A stretch of DNA of 64,000 nt, taken from positions 62,001-126,000 of the IMG/VR virus record IMGVR_UViG_3300027749_000039; one strand, given 5' to 3'. Under the pieces are notes generated by a model that did not search any database, was not told where the DNA came from, and saw nothing but the letters and a program-made list of their open reading frames with translations. Position 1 is the first letter of the stretch, and every line of letters begins with the position of its first letter. This document shows positions 8,842 to 16,845 of this stretch, piece after piece. The translations under genes and the position numbers were made by a program. Source of the stretch: a virus.

Positions 8842-9744
8842 TTATATATCTTTATTTTTCCTCTTTTCTAGTATTTTTTCTCTAGAAATTACGAATTTTA
8901 ACTTTTCATTTGGATTAGTATTGCCGTAAGCTACGGTGTTATTAATTCTTTGCTCTGATAATTTTACATATTCTTCATTAATATCTATACCAATGAAGTT
9001 TCTGTTATTCATTTTAGCCATTTTTAATGTTGTTCCAGAACCACACATTGGATCAAAAACTATATCACCTTCATTACTCCAACTTAAAATATGATCCTCA
9101 GCTAATGATTCTGGAAAGGAAGCTGGATGATTATATGATAATTTATCACCACCAAATCCTTTGCCATTATTTACATACCAAACATTATATCTAGTTCCAT
9201 ATTCTCCAACAGTAAATCCTTCTTTCATTTGTTTAATTGAACCATCTTTTTGCCTACTAGATGGTGTGCCAAATGTTTTTGTACCAGCCCATTTATTCGG
9301 TTTATCTTTAATAAGATTAACTGTATTTGGGCGTTTCCCTTTTAAAAAAACAAACATATACTCAAATACTTGATCATATCTACCTGTTTCATGATATGCG
9401 GCTCCATTTTTATGGTAAATCATAGTATCATATAATTTAAATCCAATTTCGATAAACTTCAATGCTTGGCGAAATGAATCACCAGATTCCCCACCATCGA
9501 CAACTTGGTCGTTAATAACCCAAACAACTATGCCACCATCTTTAGTAATTCTAAATAATTGTTTAACTATATCAATAAAGGGGAAAGAAAAATGTTCATC
9601 ATATTTAGTTTCGTCAATGACTCCTTTATATGAGCGAAGTGTGCCGTATGGTGGTGAGGTGACTGTTAAGTCAATTGAGTTGTCGGGTAGTGTTTTCATT
9701 ACATCGACATTATTTCCGTGTATTATATTATTTAATTCATTCAT
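8842..9744 (-). CDS. DNA methyltransferase, N4-cytosine/N6-adenine (TSPPY type)
   Basis: A 300-residue amino-methyltransferase. The catalytic motif TSPPY is at residues 29-33 and the S-adenosylmethionine motif DPMCGSGTT lies near the C-terminus, followed by FIGIDINEEY. This order (catalytic motif first) is the beta class used by many type II and orphan enzymes. A TSPPY motif fits N4-cytosine or N6-adenine methylation. No restriction nuclease gene is adjacent, so it is probably an orphan enzyme protecting phage DNA from host restriction or marking it. Confidence 0.9.
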   Translation of the reverse strand: MNELNNIIHGNNVDVMKTLPDNSIDLTVTSPPYGTLRSYKGVIDETKYDEHFSFPFIDIVKQLFRITKDGGIVVWVINDQVVDGGESGDSFRQALKFIEIGFKLYDTMIYHKNGAAYHETGRYDQVFEYMFVFLKGKRPNTVNLIKDKPNKWAGTKTFGTPSSRQKDGSIKQMKEGFTVGEYGTRYNVWYVNNGKGFGGDKLSYNHPASFPESLAEDHILSWSNEGDIVFDPMCGSGTTLKMAKMNNRNFIGIDINEEYVKLSEQRINNTVAYGNTNPNEKLKFVISREKILEKRKNKDI

Positions 9745-9766
9745 TAAAATTATATTAATGAATATA

Positions 9767-10261
9767 TTAAAGTTTTTTATACCAGAAATGAATATGTCTT
9801 ACAAAAGGGAAAGAACCTTTAACTAATTTTGTTTTAATCCCAAAAGGTCTTTCAAATAAAATCAAATCAAAATCTCCATTTCTTTTTTCAAAAAAATCAA
9901 CGAATAAATCATCAATATATCGAATAACTTCTTTTTGGTTTGTTCCTTCTTTAATCCAAATTATATTTTGTGCTACATCGGTTGGTAGCATATATGGAAA
10001 TTGATTTTCTAAAAATAAAAAATTAGAATTACCAAATTGAATTGTATTCATTAAAGTATCTTTATCTATTGAATGATACTTTTTCTGCATCTCATCTGTT
10101 TTAATAGGAACTAATTTTAAATCACGAATATCCATCTTTGCTTTAAGCAAGTCATCAAATGACTTAAAATCTTCTAGGAAAATAATAAATGGTTGTTCGT
10201 GTGTTTCTTTTTCTAAGATATATTGTGGTGTGAGTAAGTGTAATGCTATTGAATTTAACAT
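9767..10261 (-). CDS. Hypothetical protein, possible DUF3605-like
   Basis: A 164-residue soluble protein. The segments QFPYMLPTDVAQNIIWI and the C-terminal ILFERP ... FPFVRHIHFWYKK recall DUF3605 proteins, in which a Pro-Tyr-Leu-Pro segment and a final His-x-His-aromatic motif are typical. I am not sure of this match. It is separated by one base from the next upstream gene and by 22 bases from the methyltransferase. Confidence 0.6.
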   Translation of the reverse strand: MLNSIALHLLTPQYILEKETHEQPFIIFLEDFKSFDDLLKAKMDIRDLKLVPIKTDEMQKKYHSIDKDTLMNTIQFGNSNFLFLENQFPYMLPTDVAQNIIWIKEGTNQKEVIRYIDDLFVDFFEKRNGDFDLILFERPFGIKTKLVKGSFPFVRHIHFWYKKL

Positions 10262-10262
10262 T

Positions 10263-10592
10263 TTAATTTAATTTAATGACAATAAAGTGAAAATTTTTCC
10301 AATCTCCTTTTGTTTTTCTAACATGGTAAAAAGGATCTTTGTAAGTATTATAGTAAGTATTAGCTCTTTCCATTAAGTAATCTAAAAATGATTGTGCTTC
10401 TTCTTTTGTATTCCATATTTTAACATAATCAAGATTGTCATACCAATTAATAAACTTAATTTTTTCAGTAAATCCAATAAAATTGGACTTACTATTTATT
10501 TTTAAATCGTATTCTTCATCTAGAATTTCCGATATTCTAAAATCTCTTATTTCAGCTAATCTCTCGGCTACATAAATTGCATATTTATCCAT
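10263..10592 (-). CDS. Hypothetical protein, 109 aa
   Basis: A 109-residue soluble protein, unrecognised. It sits downstream of a strong inverted-repeat terminator (10599-10643) and 1 base upstream of the 164-aa gene. No clear promoter of its own was found between the terminator and the ATG. Confidence 0.6.
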   Translation of the reverse strand: MDKYAIYVAERLAEIRDFRISEILDEEYDLKINSKSNFIGFTEKIKFINWYDNLDYVKIWNTKEEAQSFLDYLMERANTYYNTYKDPFYHVRKTKGDWKNFHFIVIKLN

Positions 10593-10598
10593 AAAATA

Positions 10599-10643
10599 AA
10601 AACTCTATTTTTATCTTATATTCATAAGTAAAAATAGAGTTTT
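10599..10643 (-). terminator. Intrinsic terminator, 15-bp stem
   Basis: A perfect 15-bp inverted repeat (10599-10613 with 10629-10643), with A-tract and T-tract flanks, directly after the stop of the gene at 10649. Confidence 0.75.
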
Positions 10644-10648
10644 GTATA

Positions 10649-10963
10649 TTAATCATTTAATATGTCGTCTATGCGTTGTTCCCGCTGTTTAGATAGTAAA
10701 TGCTTTCTAAAAATAGTATCCTTAGTTATTACTATTTCATATATTTTTTGAAACAATTCATCATATGTTTCAAAATATTCAGGCCATAAATCATCAGGTG
10801 AATTGCCAGTTTTGTCATAGATGTTAATTTCATCATACCAAATAAGACAAAATTTTTCATAATGGAAAGTTTTACCAAACCCTTTATCAGCTATAGTGAT
10901 ATAATTACCAGGGTAATTCTCTTTTAAATGCTGATAAACTATTTCTACATCAAATTTTTCCAT
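10649..10963 (-). CDS. Hypothetical protein with a C-terminal RExxIDxILND tail
   Basis: A 104-residue soluble protein of no known family; the ATG at 10963 (MEKFDVEIVYQ) is preferred over the upstream codon. The last residues are QREQRIDDILND. Nearly the same tail ends two otherwise unrelated proteins, at 30067-30582 and 32302-32562. The 5' end overlaps the small membrane gene by 14 bases. Confidence 0.65.
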   Translation of the reverse strand: MEKFDVEIVYQHLKENYPGNYITIADKGFGKTFHYEKFCLIWYDEINIYDKTGNSPDDLWPEYFETYDELFQKIYEIVITKDTIFRKHLLSKQREQRIDDILND

Positions 10964-11102
10964 TATTTTTAAAAAGTATTTGTGACATAACAATTGTTAT
11001 TATAATTAAACCTAGCATCCATGCTGGGACTATGTATATTACTATTGCGAGTTGCATTAGTAATAAAATATAAAATACACTAATTAAAATATATTTTCGC
11101 AT
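10950..11102 (-). CDS. Small two-helix membrane protein, 50 aa
   Basis: A 50-residue reading frame starting MRKYILISVFYILLL and ending in TGA, with two hydrophobic segments of roughly 18 residues each, separated by a short turn around Pro-Ala-Trp. It starts one base after the AspRS stop and overlaps the next gene by 14 bases, filling what would otherwise be a 140-base gap in a tight run. That packing and its hydrophobic character support it being real. Function unknown; small phage membrane proteins often act on lysis or superinfection. Confidence 0.6.
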   Translation of the reverse strand: MRKYILISVFYILLLMQLAIVIYIVPAWMLGLIIITIVMSQILFKNNGKI

Positions 11103-11103
11103 T

Positions 11104-12600
11104 TTAATGTATAAACTTTTCTCTTGTTCTCGGTATTAAAGAAGCTTCATCAGCAACCTGTAAGTTAAGCATTTGTTTTAAAAGTCTTTCGACTCCTAAT
11201 CCCATACCACCATGAGGTGGCATACCAAACTTAAATGGCATCAAATAACTTTCAAAGCTTTCTGGATTTAAACCTTTGCTTTTAATACTTTCGACTAATT
11301 GTTCGTAATTGTGAATACGTTGTCCACCTGAGGTTATTTCCATACCTTTATAAAGTAATTCAAATGTTTCTGAGTCAACACCATTTTCAGATGGCATAGC
11401 GTAAAAAGGTCTTTCGGATAATGGATATTTAGTTATAAATACAAAATCTGATTCATGTTTTGCTTTAACATATTCACAAATTAACTTTTCAGCTTCGGTA
11501 TTTAACCCGATACCTGGTAATTCGTACCCAAATTCAGTTTTAATTATTTCAACTGCTTCATTATAGGTAATTCTTGGAAAAGGTTTAAAGAATTTTAAAT
11601 TTAACCAAGGTTTAAAGTCTATGTTTAAGTATGTTAATTCTTTAGCACATGTTTCATGCACTTTTCTAAAGATGAAGTTTAAAACTCCTTCTTCTATATC
11701 CATAACTTCTTCAACTGAATTAATAAATCCCATTTCAAAGTCAACCCCAATAAATTCGGTAAGATGTTTATTAGTATTTGAACCTTCCGCACGATAAACT
11801 TTACCTACTTCAAAAACTCGTTCAAATACACCAACCATCATTTGTTTATAAAACTGAGGACTCTGTGTTAAAAACATTGGTTGTCCAAAGTAATCAATTT
11901 CAAACATATCAGAGCCACCTTCTAATCCGGCTGCTGAAAGTTTTGTAGAATTAATTTCAGTGAACCCATTTCCTTTTAAATACATTCTATAAGCATTAAT
12001 AACTTCAGATTGTATTTTAAATATACACCTTTCTTTTTCTTTACGCAAAGTTAAAGGTCTAAAAATATTTAGAGTATTAAAAGGTGGTAAACCTTCTTCC
12101 CTAGATATAGGGAAAGGCAAAACTTCGGCATTTGAAATTACATTAAGCGATTCCGCCATAATTTCTACTGTAAAGTCTTTAGATTGATTCGCTTCTTTAA
12201 CTATACCAACAAGTTCAACAACAGATTCTGATAACAAAGACCCAGAAACTTCTTTTGGAACAACAACTTGGCAATATCCAGTTCTATCTCTTAGTATAAG
12301 AAATGACATCTTCTTTAATTCTCTCCAATTAGAGACCCATCCTTTAATAAGGACTTTTTTGCCTATTTTATTAGGTAATTCGCTAACTAAAGTTCTTTCT
12401 AAGATTGGTTCTTCCCAAGCTTTGATTTCAACATGATCAGGCATAATATTATCTGAGCCATCAATAGCCCAAATCAAAGTAATTTTCTCATTATTTACTT
12501 TATATACTTCTCCTGTTATATGTAGTGTATCGAATAATTCGATAGGTTTTAAGTTTCTTGTTAGTTCATACCAATAATGTATGTCAATTACCATGCTCAT
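11104..12600 (-). CDS. aspS: Aspartyl-tRNA synthetase, archaeal/eukaryotic type
   Basis: A 498-residue class II synthetase. After a roughly 85-residue N-terminal extension of unknown origin comes an OB-fold anticodon-binding domain (VLIKGWVSNWRELKKMSF and following). The catalytic core has the SAAGLEGGSDMF segment, the motif 2 region VYRAEGSNTNKHLTEF, and motif 3 GMGLGVERL. The short linker and the form of these motifs are of the archaeal AspS2 type, not the longer bacterial type. It would charge tRNA-Asp, and in non-discriminating members also tRNA-Asn. No tRNA gene is present in the window. It lies directly downstream of greA. Confidence 0.85.
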   Translation of the reverse strand: MSMVIDIHYWYELTRNLKPIELFDTLHITGEVYKVNNEKITLIWAIDGSDNIMPDHVEIKAWEEPILERTLVSELPNKIGKKVLIKGWVSNWRELKKMSFLILRDRTGYCQVVVPKEVSGSLLSESVVELVGIVKEANQSKDFTVEIMAESLNVISNAEVLPFPISREEGLPPFNTLNIFRPLTLRKEKERCIFKIQSEVINAYRMYLKGNGFTEINSTKLSAAGLEGGSDMFEIDYFGQPMFLTQSPQFYKQMMVGVFERVFEVGKVYRAEGSNTNKHLTEFIGVDFEMGFINSVEEVMDIEEGVLNFIFRKVHETCAKELTYLNIDFKPWLNLKFFKPFPRITYNEAVEIIKTEFGYELPGIGLNTEAEKLICEYVKAKHESDFVFITKYPLSERPFYAMPSENGVDSETFELLYKGMEITSGGQRIHNYEQLVESIKSKGLNPESFESYLMPFKFGMPPHGGMGLGVERLLKQMLNLQVADEASLIPRTREKFIH

Positions 12601-12616
12601 ATTTTTATCAATTTAA

Positions 12617-13087
12617 TTATAATGATATATTAAGTATTTCTAATTCTAGTTCGCCATTGGGTGTTGTTACTTTAACAACATCGCCAATTTCTTTACCGAT
12701 TAAAGCTTGTGCTACTGGGCTATTAACTGAAATTCTACCTTCTTTTATATTTGTTTCTAGGTGTGGAACTATTGTGTAGTTCAATTCTTTGTTTAGTTTC
12801 TTATTTTTTAAAGCAACTGTAGTGAGAATTTGCACACTATCGGTATTAACTAATTCTTGATTAATAACAACCGAATTAGTCAATATTTCTGTTAATTTTT
12901 GAATTCTATTATTTACTGTTTCGTATTTTTCTTTAGCTGCATCATATTCAGCATTTTCGGATAAATCACCTTTATCACGAGCTTCAGCAATAGCTTCAAT
13001 ACATTCCTTAACTTCAACATATTTAAGGTGATGTATTTCAGCTTGTAGTTTTTCTATTCCGTCCTTTGTTAAGAGTGTTTTAGACAT
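12617..13087 (-). CDS. greA: Transcript cleavage factor GreA/GreB
   Basis: A 156-residue protein matching GreA throughout: an N-terminal coiled coil with the tip signature GDLSENAEYDAAKE (the acidic residues that enter the RNA polymerase channel), and a C-terminal FKBP-like domain with SPVAQALIGKEIGDVV. It would rescue backtracked host RNA polymerase by stimulating RNA cleavage. It overlaps the preceding 80-aa gene by 8 bases and is followed after 16 bases by AspRS. Phage-encoded Gre factors are uncommon. Confidence 0.93.
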   Translation of the reverse strand: MSKTLLTKDGIEKLQAEIHHLKYVEVKECIEAIAEARDKGDLSENAEYDAAKEKYETVNNRIQKLTEILTNSVVINQELVNTDSVQILTTVALKNKKLNKELNYTIVPHLETNIKEGRISVNSPVAQALIGKEIGDVVKVTTPNGELELEILNISL

Positions 13088-13322
13088 AATTTATGGTTAT
13101 AGTTTTATTATTAGCGTGTTCTTGGCACCAAGATTGTGCTAATTCAATTGTTTGAAAAAACATTGGTGTTGTTCTTATTTTATTACTTAGATGCAAGGCA
13201 TATTTTTCATCTCCTTTCATTTTGGTAATAAAATATTTATCAGTTTGTGATATTTCGCCTATCATTTGGAAGAATGCTGCATATTCAGTGGCATTACTTC
13301 TCCAGTTAATTTTATTTTTCAT
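13080..13322 (-). CDS. Hypothetical protein, 80 aa
   Basis: An 80-residue basic-to-neutral soluble protein, unrecognised, overlapping the greA start by 8 bases. It begins just after a 21-bp perfect inverted repeat terminator, so its own promoter must lie in or near that 120-base gap. Confidence 0.6.
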   Translation of the reverse strand: MKNKINWRSNATEYAAFFQMIGEISQTDKYFITKMKGDEKYALHLSNKIRTTPMFFQTIELAQSWCQEHANNKTITINYV

Positions 13323-13335
13323 AGCATGTATATAA

Positions 13336-13382
13336 GAATAAAATTAAAAGTTGAGTAATTAACTCAACTTTTAATTTTATTC
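13336..13382. terminator. Strong terminator-like inverted repeat, 21-bp stem
   Basis: A perfect 21-bp inverted repeat (13336-13356 with 13362-13382) and a 5-base loop in the gap between the 134-aa and 80-aa genes. It probably ends the transcript of the 134-aa gene. Confidence 0.75.
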
Positions 13383-13441
13383 TTTAGTGATACTCATCTT
13401 CTAAAAGATCGTCAACATCATGATATATATAATACTACTTA

Positions 13442-13846
13442 TTACTCATATACTATAACTGTCTTTGGGACAGCATGAACTTCGCATAAGTTGCCTTGTA
13501 TTTCTAACCCGTCGTAGGACGAGTAATAACCAGCTAGTTTAATATAAACATTATGATCAACAAAATGTCTAACGATATGCCATTCCATGCCATAGGCACC
13601 ATCTTGTAGTTCGGCATAACCACCTTCTTGTTCTACAATTACAATTTTACCAAGACCTTCAATTGTAATTTCCTTATTATCTTCTGATAATTTTTTAATA
13701 AGGGTTTCGTCAATTTGCTCGGCACTTTCACCATCTGCATCATCATCGTCATGATCACCTTCATATTCATCAAATTCTACGCCGGAAAACATTTGTTTGC
13801 TAATGCCGAGACGTTTCATTTCGTCTAAAATTTCTTTAAAATTCAT
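13442..13846 (-). CDS. Hypothetical acidic protein, paralogue of the next gene
   Basis: A 134-residue acidic protein. Its C-terminal domain (VRHFVDHNVYIKLAGYYSSYDG ... EVHAVP) matches that of the 102-aa gene at 13872-14180, so the two are tandem paralogues. The N-terminal part has an Asp-rich stretch. I do not recognise the family beyond it being a small domain common in large phages. Confidence 0.65.
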   Translation of the reverse strand: MNFKEILDEMKRLGISKQMFSGVEFDEYEGDHDDDDADGESAEQIDETLIKKLSEDNKEITIEGLGKIVIVEQEGGYAELQDGAYGMEWHIVRHFVDHNVYIKLAGYYSSYDGLEIQGNLCEVHAVPKTVIVYE

Positions 13847-13871
13847 ACGTTTTTTTATTATAGATTAAAAA

Positions 13872-14180
13872 TTACTTTTTTGGTAAATATTCAGTTTTAG
13901 TCACCTGAGTTGGGAAAACTTCTTCATATTCGGAATTATAAAAATCCGGTCCTCCGTATGAAGAATAATATGCATCAACACGTATATATACATCATGTTC
14001 TTTGAAATATCTTACACTATACCATGTAGAGCCTTGATCTTCACCACCATAACTATCAATTTCTTCTGATTCGCCTAAGCCAAGTTCTTCGGTAGTGATG
14101 TCATCACAAGCGAATTCACTAATTTCTACGTTTGCTTCGTTGAGTTTATCAACAATTTCTTTAAATGTTAATTTTGCCAT
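13872..14180 (-). CDS. Hypothetical acidic protein, paralogue of the previous gene
   Basis: A 102-residue acidic protein with the same domain as its neighbour: a W-x-x-V-R-x-F segment, then HDVYIRVDAYYSSYGG, then a Glu-Val-x-Pro ending. Its 5' end overlaps the 266-aa gene by 20 bases. Function unknown. Confidence 0.65.
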   Translation of the reverse strand: MAKLTFKEIVDKLNEANVEISEFACDDITTEELGLGESEEIDSYGGEDQGSTWYSVRYFKEHDVYIRVDAYYSSYGGPDFYNSEYEEVFPTQVTKTEYLPKK

Positions 14181-14961
14181 TTTTTTTGTTTTTATTTTTT
14201 GTTTTCAAATAACCTTTTTCGTCTATTTTTGACTCGATAAGTTCAACATAATTAATTTTACACCTTTGCATTATCCGATAATTTTGAATTATAAATAATG
14301 CTTCCCACATTGGAGCATGATTGATTATAAATTTTCTTAGCATCCAATTATAAGCTACACGATAATCACGATTGTATAGTCTTTCAAAAGCCATTACATA
14401 TATTTCTTCTCTAGCTAAGTCTAATTTTTCATCAAACGTGAGTTTGTTAAACTTTTCCTCGCTTACATCAACATCAGCTCCGTCTTTCAATACTTTAAGA
14501 TAAAGTGGTGTTGTATTTATATATGTGTGTAAAACGTCATGATCATATGTTGTTAAGGCATTATTGAAAAAATCTTTTGATGCCATATCTAAAACAGACC
14601 TTTTATTTTCGCCATGAAAATCATTCCAGTAAGCGTATAATTCGTCAAATAAAGGACGAATTAGTTTTGCGCCATGTTCTTGTAAAAACACGATGTCATA
14701 CATATGTTTTGACCAGAAAATATCCCAGAAAATATGACTTACTTTTAAGGTATATAAAACATCAGCACTTACGCCTTGTTTAATGTTTTCTGTTATATAC
14801 TTGAATAATACAGGATTTTCGTGATATTCATAAATTGTATTATCTATGTGTTCTGTTGGTAGTTTTTTCTCAACAAGAAAATCAAAATCTTTTGGTTCTC
14901 TTGTGAAGTCTGGAAATATACTTTTTATAGCACGACTACCAATTAGAAATTTTGCGCTCAT
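14161..14961 (-). CDS. Nucleotidyltransferase-like phage protein
   Basis: A 266-residue protein whose N-terminus (GSRAIKSIFPDFTREPKDFDF) has the look of a minimal nucleotidyltransferase, with a Gly-Ser start and an Asp-Phe-Asp metal-site-like motif. The remainder is alpha-helical. Related proteins are common in large phages and poorly characterised; activity is not established. A host-type promoter lies 18 bases upstream of its ATG, so it heads the run with the two acidic paralogues. Confidence 0.6.
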   Translation of the reverse strand: MSAKFLIGSRAIKSIFPDFTREPKDFDFLVEKKLPTEHIDNTIYEYHENPVLFKYITENIKQGVSADVLYTLKVSHIFWDIFWSKHMYDIVFLQEHGAKLIRPLFDELYAYWNDFHGENKRSVLDMASKDFFNNALTTYDHDVLHTYINTTPLYLKVLKDGADVDVSEEKFNKLTFDEKLDLAREEIYVMAFERLYNRDYRVAYNWMLRKFIINHAPMWEALFIIQNYRIMQRCKINYVELIESKIDEKGYLKTKNKNKKNGKINI

Positions 14962-14979
14962 TACTTATGATTTAGATTA

Positions 14980-15010
14980 CAAAGATACAATAATTTTTGA
15001 TAAACACAAA
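14980..15010 (-). promoter_or_regulatory. Host-type (Bacteroidetes) promoter
   Basis: On the minus strand: TTTG (15007-15010), 19 bases, TATCTTTG (14980-14987), 18 bases to the ATG at 14961. Confidence 0.8.
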
Positions 15011-15016
15011 ACTTTT

Positions 15017-15658
15017 TTAGATATTATTTTTAACAACTTGTGTGTCTAAAATATCATTAAATGTTTTAATAAATACATCTTCAATAGCTTTTTCACCGGC
15101 TGGATTTATTTCCCTTGTGCCTATTCCAGCAAAATTTGCGGCTTGAATTTTTGGTGTATCTTTTAATTTGATAAAATCATCAATTATATAAGACCATTTA
15201 AACCAAACTTCTTTCTTTTGGTCAAAAACATAGACAGTTTTACCAGCCTGTATTCCCATTTGAACAGCATAACCTGTGCCACCATCAACAGATGGTGATT
15301 TACAACTAACAACATAACCACTTTTAGAAGTATCGCCTTCTTTAACAATTCTACCGATAGCAAAAATTTCCTCGGAGTATTTTACTTGAGCCCAGTTCCT
15401 AGCTAATAAACTCATATGTTTATCTATACTTTTTCTACCGAGAACTTTATTAGCTTTTTTTATTTTTTCAATACCTTCTTTATAGTCTTCTTCGGATATT
15501 TCTATTTTAGAAATAGTTTTATGACTTTTAGTTTTGTGAGACCAAGCCTTAACTTGTATTCCATACAAGATACAAAATGATTCCCATAGTGTATCTGAAC
15601 CACTAGCACCGCCGCTATGGCATATTATTTCTTCTGGTTTAAAGTTAAAAATGTCCAT
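15017..15658 (-). CDS. SLOG/YpsA-like nucleotide-binding protein
   Basis: A 213-residue protein with the features of a SLOG (Rossmann, DprA/LOG-like) fold: SGGASGSDTLWE near the N-terminus, then SLLARNWAQV, then DGGTGYAVQMGI and AGIGTRE in the second half. SLOG proteins bind or process nucleotide-derived ligands and occur in phage-host conflict systems as well as in metabolism. Its ATG overlaps the stop of the phosphoesterase gene by one base (TAATG), so the two are coupled. Confidence 0.6.
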   Translation of the reverse strand: MDIFNFKPEEIICHSGGASGSDTLWESFCILYGIQVKAWSHKTKSHKTISKIEISEEDYKEGIEKIKKANKVLGRKSIDKHMSLLARNWAQVKYSEEIFAIGRIVKEGDTSKSGYVVSCKSPSVDGGTGYAVQMGIQAGKTVYVFDQKKEVWFKWSYIIDDFIKLKDTPKIQAANFAGIGTREINPAGEKAIEDVFIKTFNDILDTQVVKNNI

Positions 15659-16245
15659 TATTGTGGATTTTTAACTACATGATGGTCTAACTCAGAAATT
15701 TCTTTCTTAGCCATTATATCATTAATTTCTGTTATTGAAAATGGACGATATTTCTTATACAATCTATAGGCAGTATCTATACCGACATCCATAGATTTTC
15801 CAAAATCAGGAATAGAATCATGGCTATGTCCATAAAGATGGATTGTTCCGTGATGTGACGCAGGCCAAACTCTATGAGAGTAGTGTGATATAAAATAATT
15901 TTGACCGTTTATAGTAAAAAAATCAACATCTTTACAACTACTAAATAAATTTTGGTATTCTTCGTTTAATCTTATTTCATCATCATGGTTGCCGTATAAA
16001 AAATTTATATTTTGGCAATTAATTCGCCATCTCAATTCTGGTATTTTCTTTGGATCCCCAAAGGCAAAATCACCTAAAAAATAGAGTGTATCATCAAATT
16101 TTACATATTCATTAATCGTATTAATGATAGTATCATTCATTTCAGGTATAGAGTTAAAATCTCTATAACCTGATTTCCAACGGGATATTTTTGGACCGGC
16201 AATATTCTTATGATTGAAATGCGTGTCTGATGTAAAGTATATCAT
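15658..16245 (-). CDS. Calcineurin-like metallophosphoesterase
   Basis: A 195-residue phosphoesterase with the metal-site motifs in order: SDTHFNHKN (DxH), FLGDFAFGD (GD), YGNHDDE (GNHD), then SHYSHRVWP and LYGHSHD (GHxH). This set fits the small MJ0037-like phosphodiesterases. The substrate (nucleotide, phosphodiester or protein) cannot be inferred. A host-type promoter lies 31 bases upstream. Confidence 0.9.
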   Translation of the reverse strand: MIYFTSDTHFNHKNIAGPKISRWKSGYRDFNSIPEMNDTIINTINEYVKFDDTLYFLGDFAFGDPKKIPELRWRINCQNINFLYGNHDDEIRLNEEYQNLFSSCKDVDFFTINGQNYFISHYSHRVWPASHHGTIHLYGHSHDSIPDFGKSMDVGIDTAYRLYKKYRPFSITEINDIMAKKEISELDHHVVKNPQ

Positions 16246-16276
16246 TTTCTTTTTTCTTTATTTATAATGTTCTTAA

Positions 16277-16308
16277 CAAAAATACAAAGTTTTTCACAGA
16301 CAGACAAA
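16277..16308 (-). promoter_or_regulatory. Host-type (Bacteroidetes) promoter
   Basis: On the minus strand: TTTG (16305-16308), 20 bases, TATTTTTG (16277-16284), ahead of the phosphoesterase ATG at 16245. Confidence 0.65.
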
Positions 16309-16341
16309 TATATTTTTAATATATAAAATAAAAATAAATAT

Positions 16342-16404
16342 TATGAAATGGACTGAACAAGAAATATGTATTTGTTTTCTAAACATAATTTTATTATTTG
16401 TGTA
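16342..16404 (+). CDS. Possible 20-residue peptide (doubtful)
   Basis: ATG to TAA encodes MKWTEQEICICFLNIILLFV. A TATATAA stretch lies 15-20 bases upstream. It could be a leftover start of a lost gene, a leader peptide, or chance. The rest of the 16246-16467 gap holds only promoters. Confidence 0.2.
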
Positions 16405-16456
16405 AAAATACACTAAATTTATTAGTTGACAAAATTATTTCGAAGATTATTATTTA

Positions 16457-16463
16457 ATATATA
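16457..16463 (+). promoter_or_regulatory. ATATATA box 4 nt before ATG (late-type promoter candidate)
   Basis: ATATATA followed by exactly four bases (ACTT) and the ATG at 16468, the same arrangement as at 2767 and six other sites. Confidence 0.5.
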
Positions 16464-16467
16464 ACTT

Positions 16468-16845
16468 ATGAAATATTTAATAAATTTTAAGACTTTTGAA
16501 ACAGTTGGTTTTGGTGATTCGGTGACTGGTATTGGTGCTGATGAAGGCACATTTGATCATACTAATAGTCCTGTCACAAGGCAACATGCTGAGGCTTTTG
16601 TTGATGATTTAATCAAATCACAAGAAAAGTTCCTGTTCAAAGAACTTGGAATTAAAAAACCAAAATTAGATGGTGCCGAATTAGATAGTTTTTATGATCA
16701 AATTAGAGATAAGGCAATTAAATATTTTACAAAACATCCTCATAGAATGATTAATACTAATGAAATGGATGTAAAGGGTATACCTGTCACTAATGGTGCT
16801 ATAAATGATGTAAATGTTATTCCGAAAGTCACACACGGACATTAA
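16468..16845 (+). CDS. Small protein with N-terminal packaging-like signal
   Basis: A 125-residue protein starting MKYLINFKTFETVGFGD. This N-terminus matches those of four or five unrelated proteins in the window and recalls the T4 capsid-targeting peptide; a cleavage after Phe-Glu would fit T4-type prohead protease rules. The rest is soluble and unrecognised. It is preceded by the ATATATA box and its 3' end overlaps the convergent endonuclease gene by 4 bases. Confidence 0.65.
   Translation: MKYLINFKTFETVGFGDSVTGIGADEGTFDHTNSPVTRQHAEAFVDDLIKSQEKFLFKELGIKKPKLDGAELDSFYDQIRDKAIKYFTKHPHRMINTNEMDVKGIPVTNGAINDVNVIPKVTHGH

Noticed and set aside
9161-9826. Plus-strand frames opposite the methyltransferase and its neighbour
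   Set aside because: They oppose well-supported genes and have no domain or promoter.
13385-13441. Tail-like frame YYIYHDVDDLLEDEYH after the 134-aa gene, resembling the RExxIDxILND tail
   Set aside because: It lies out of frame behind the stop and has no start codon; at most a decayed end, too short to call.
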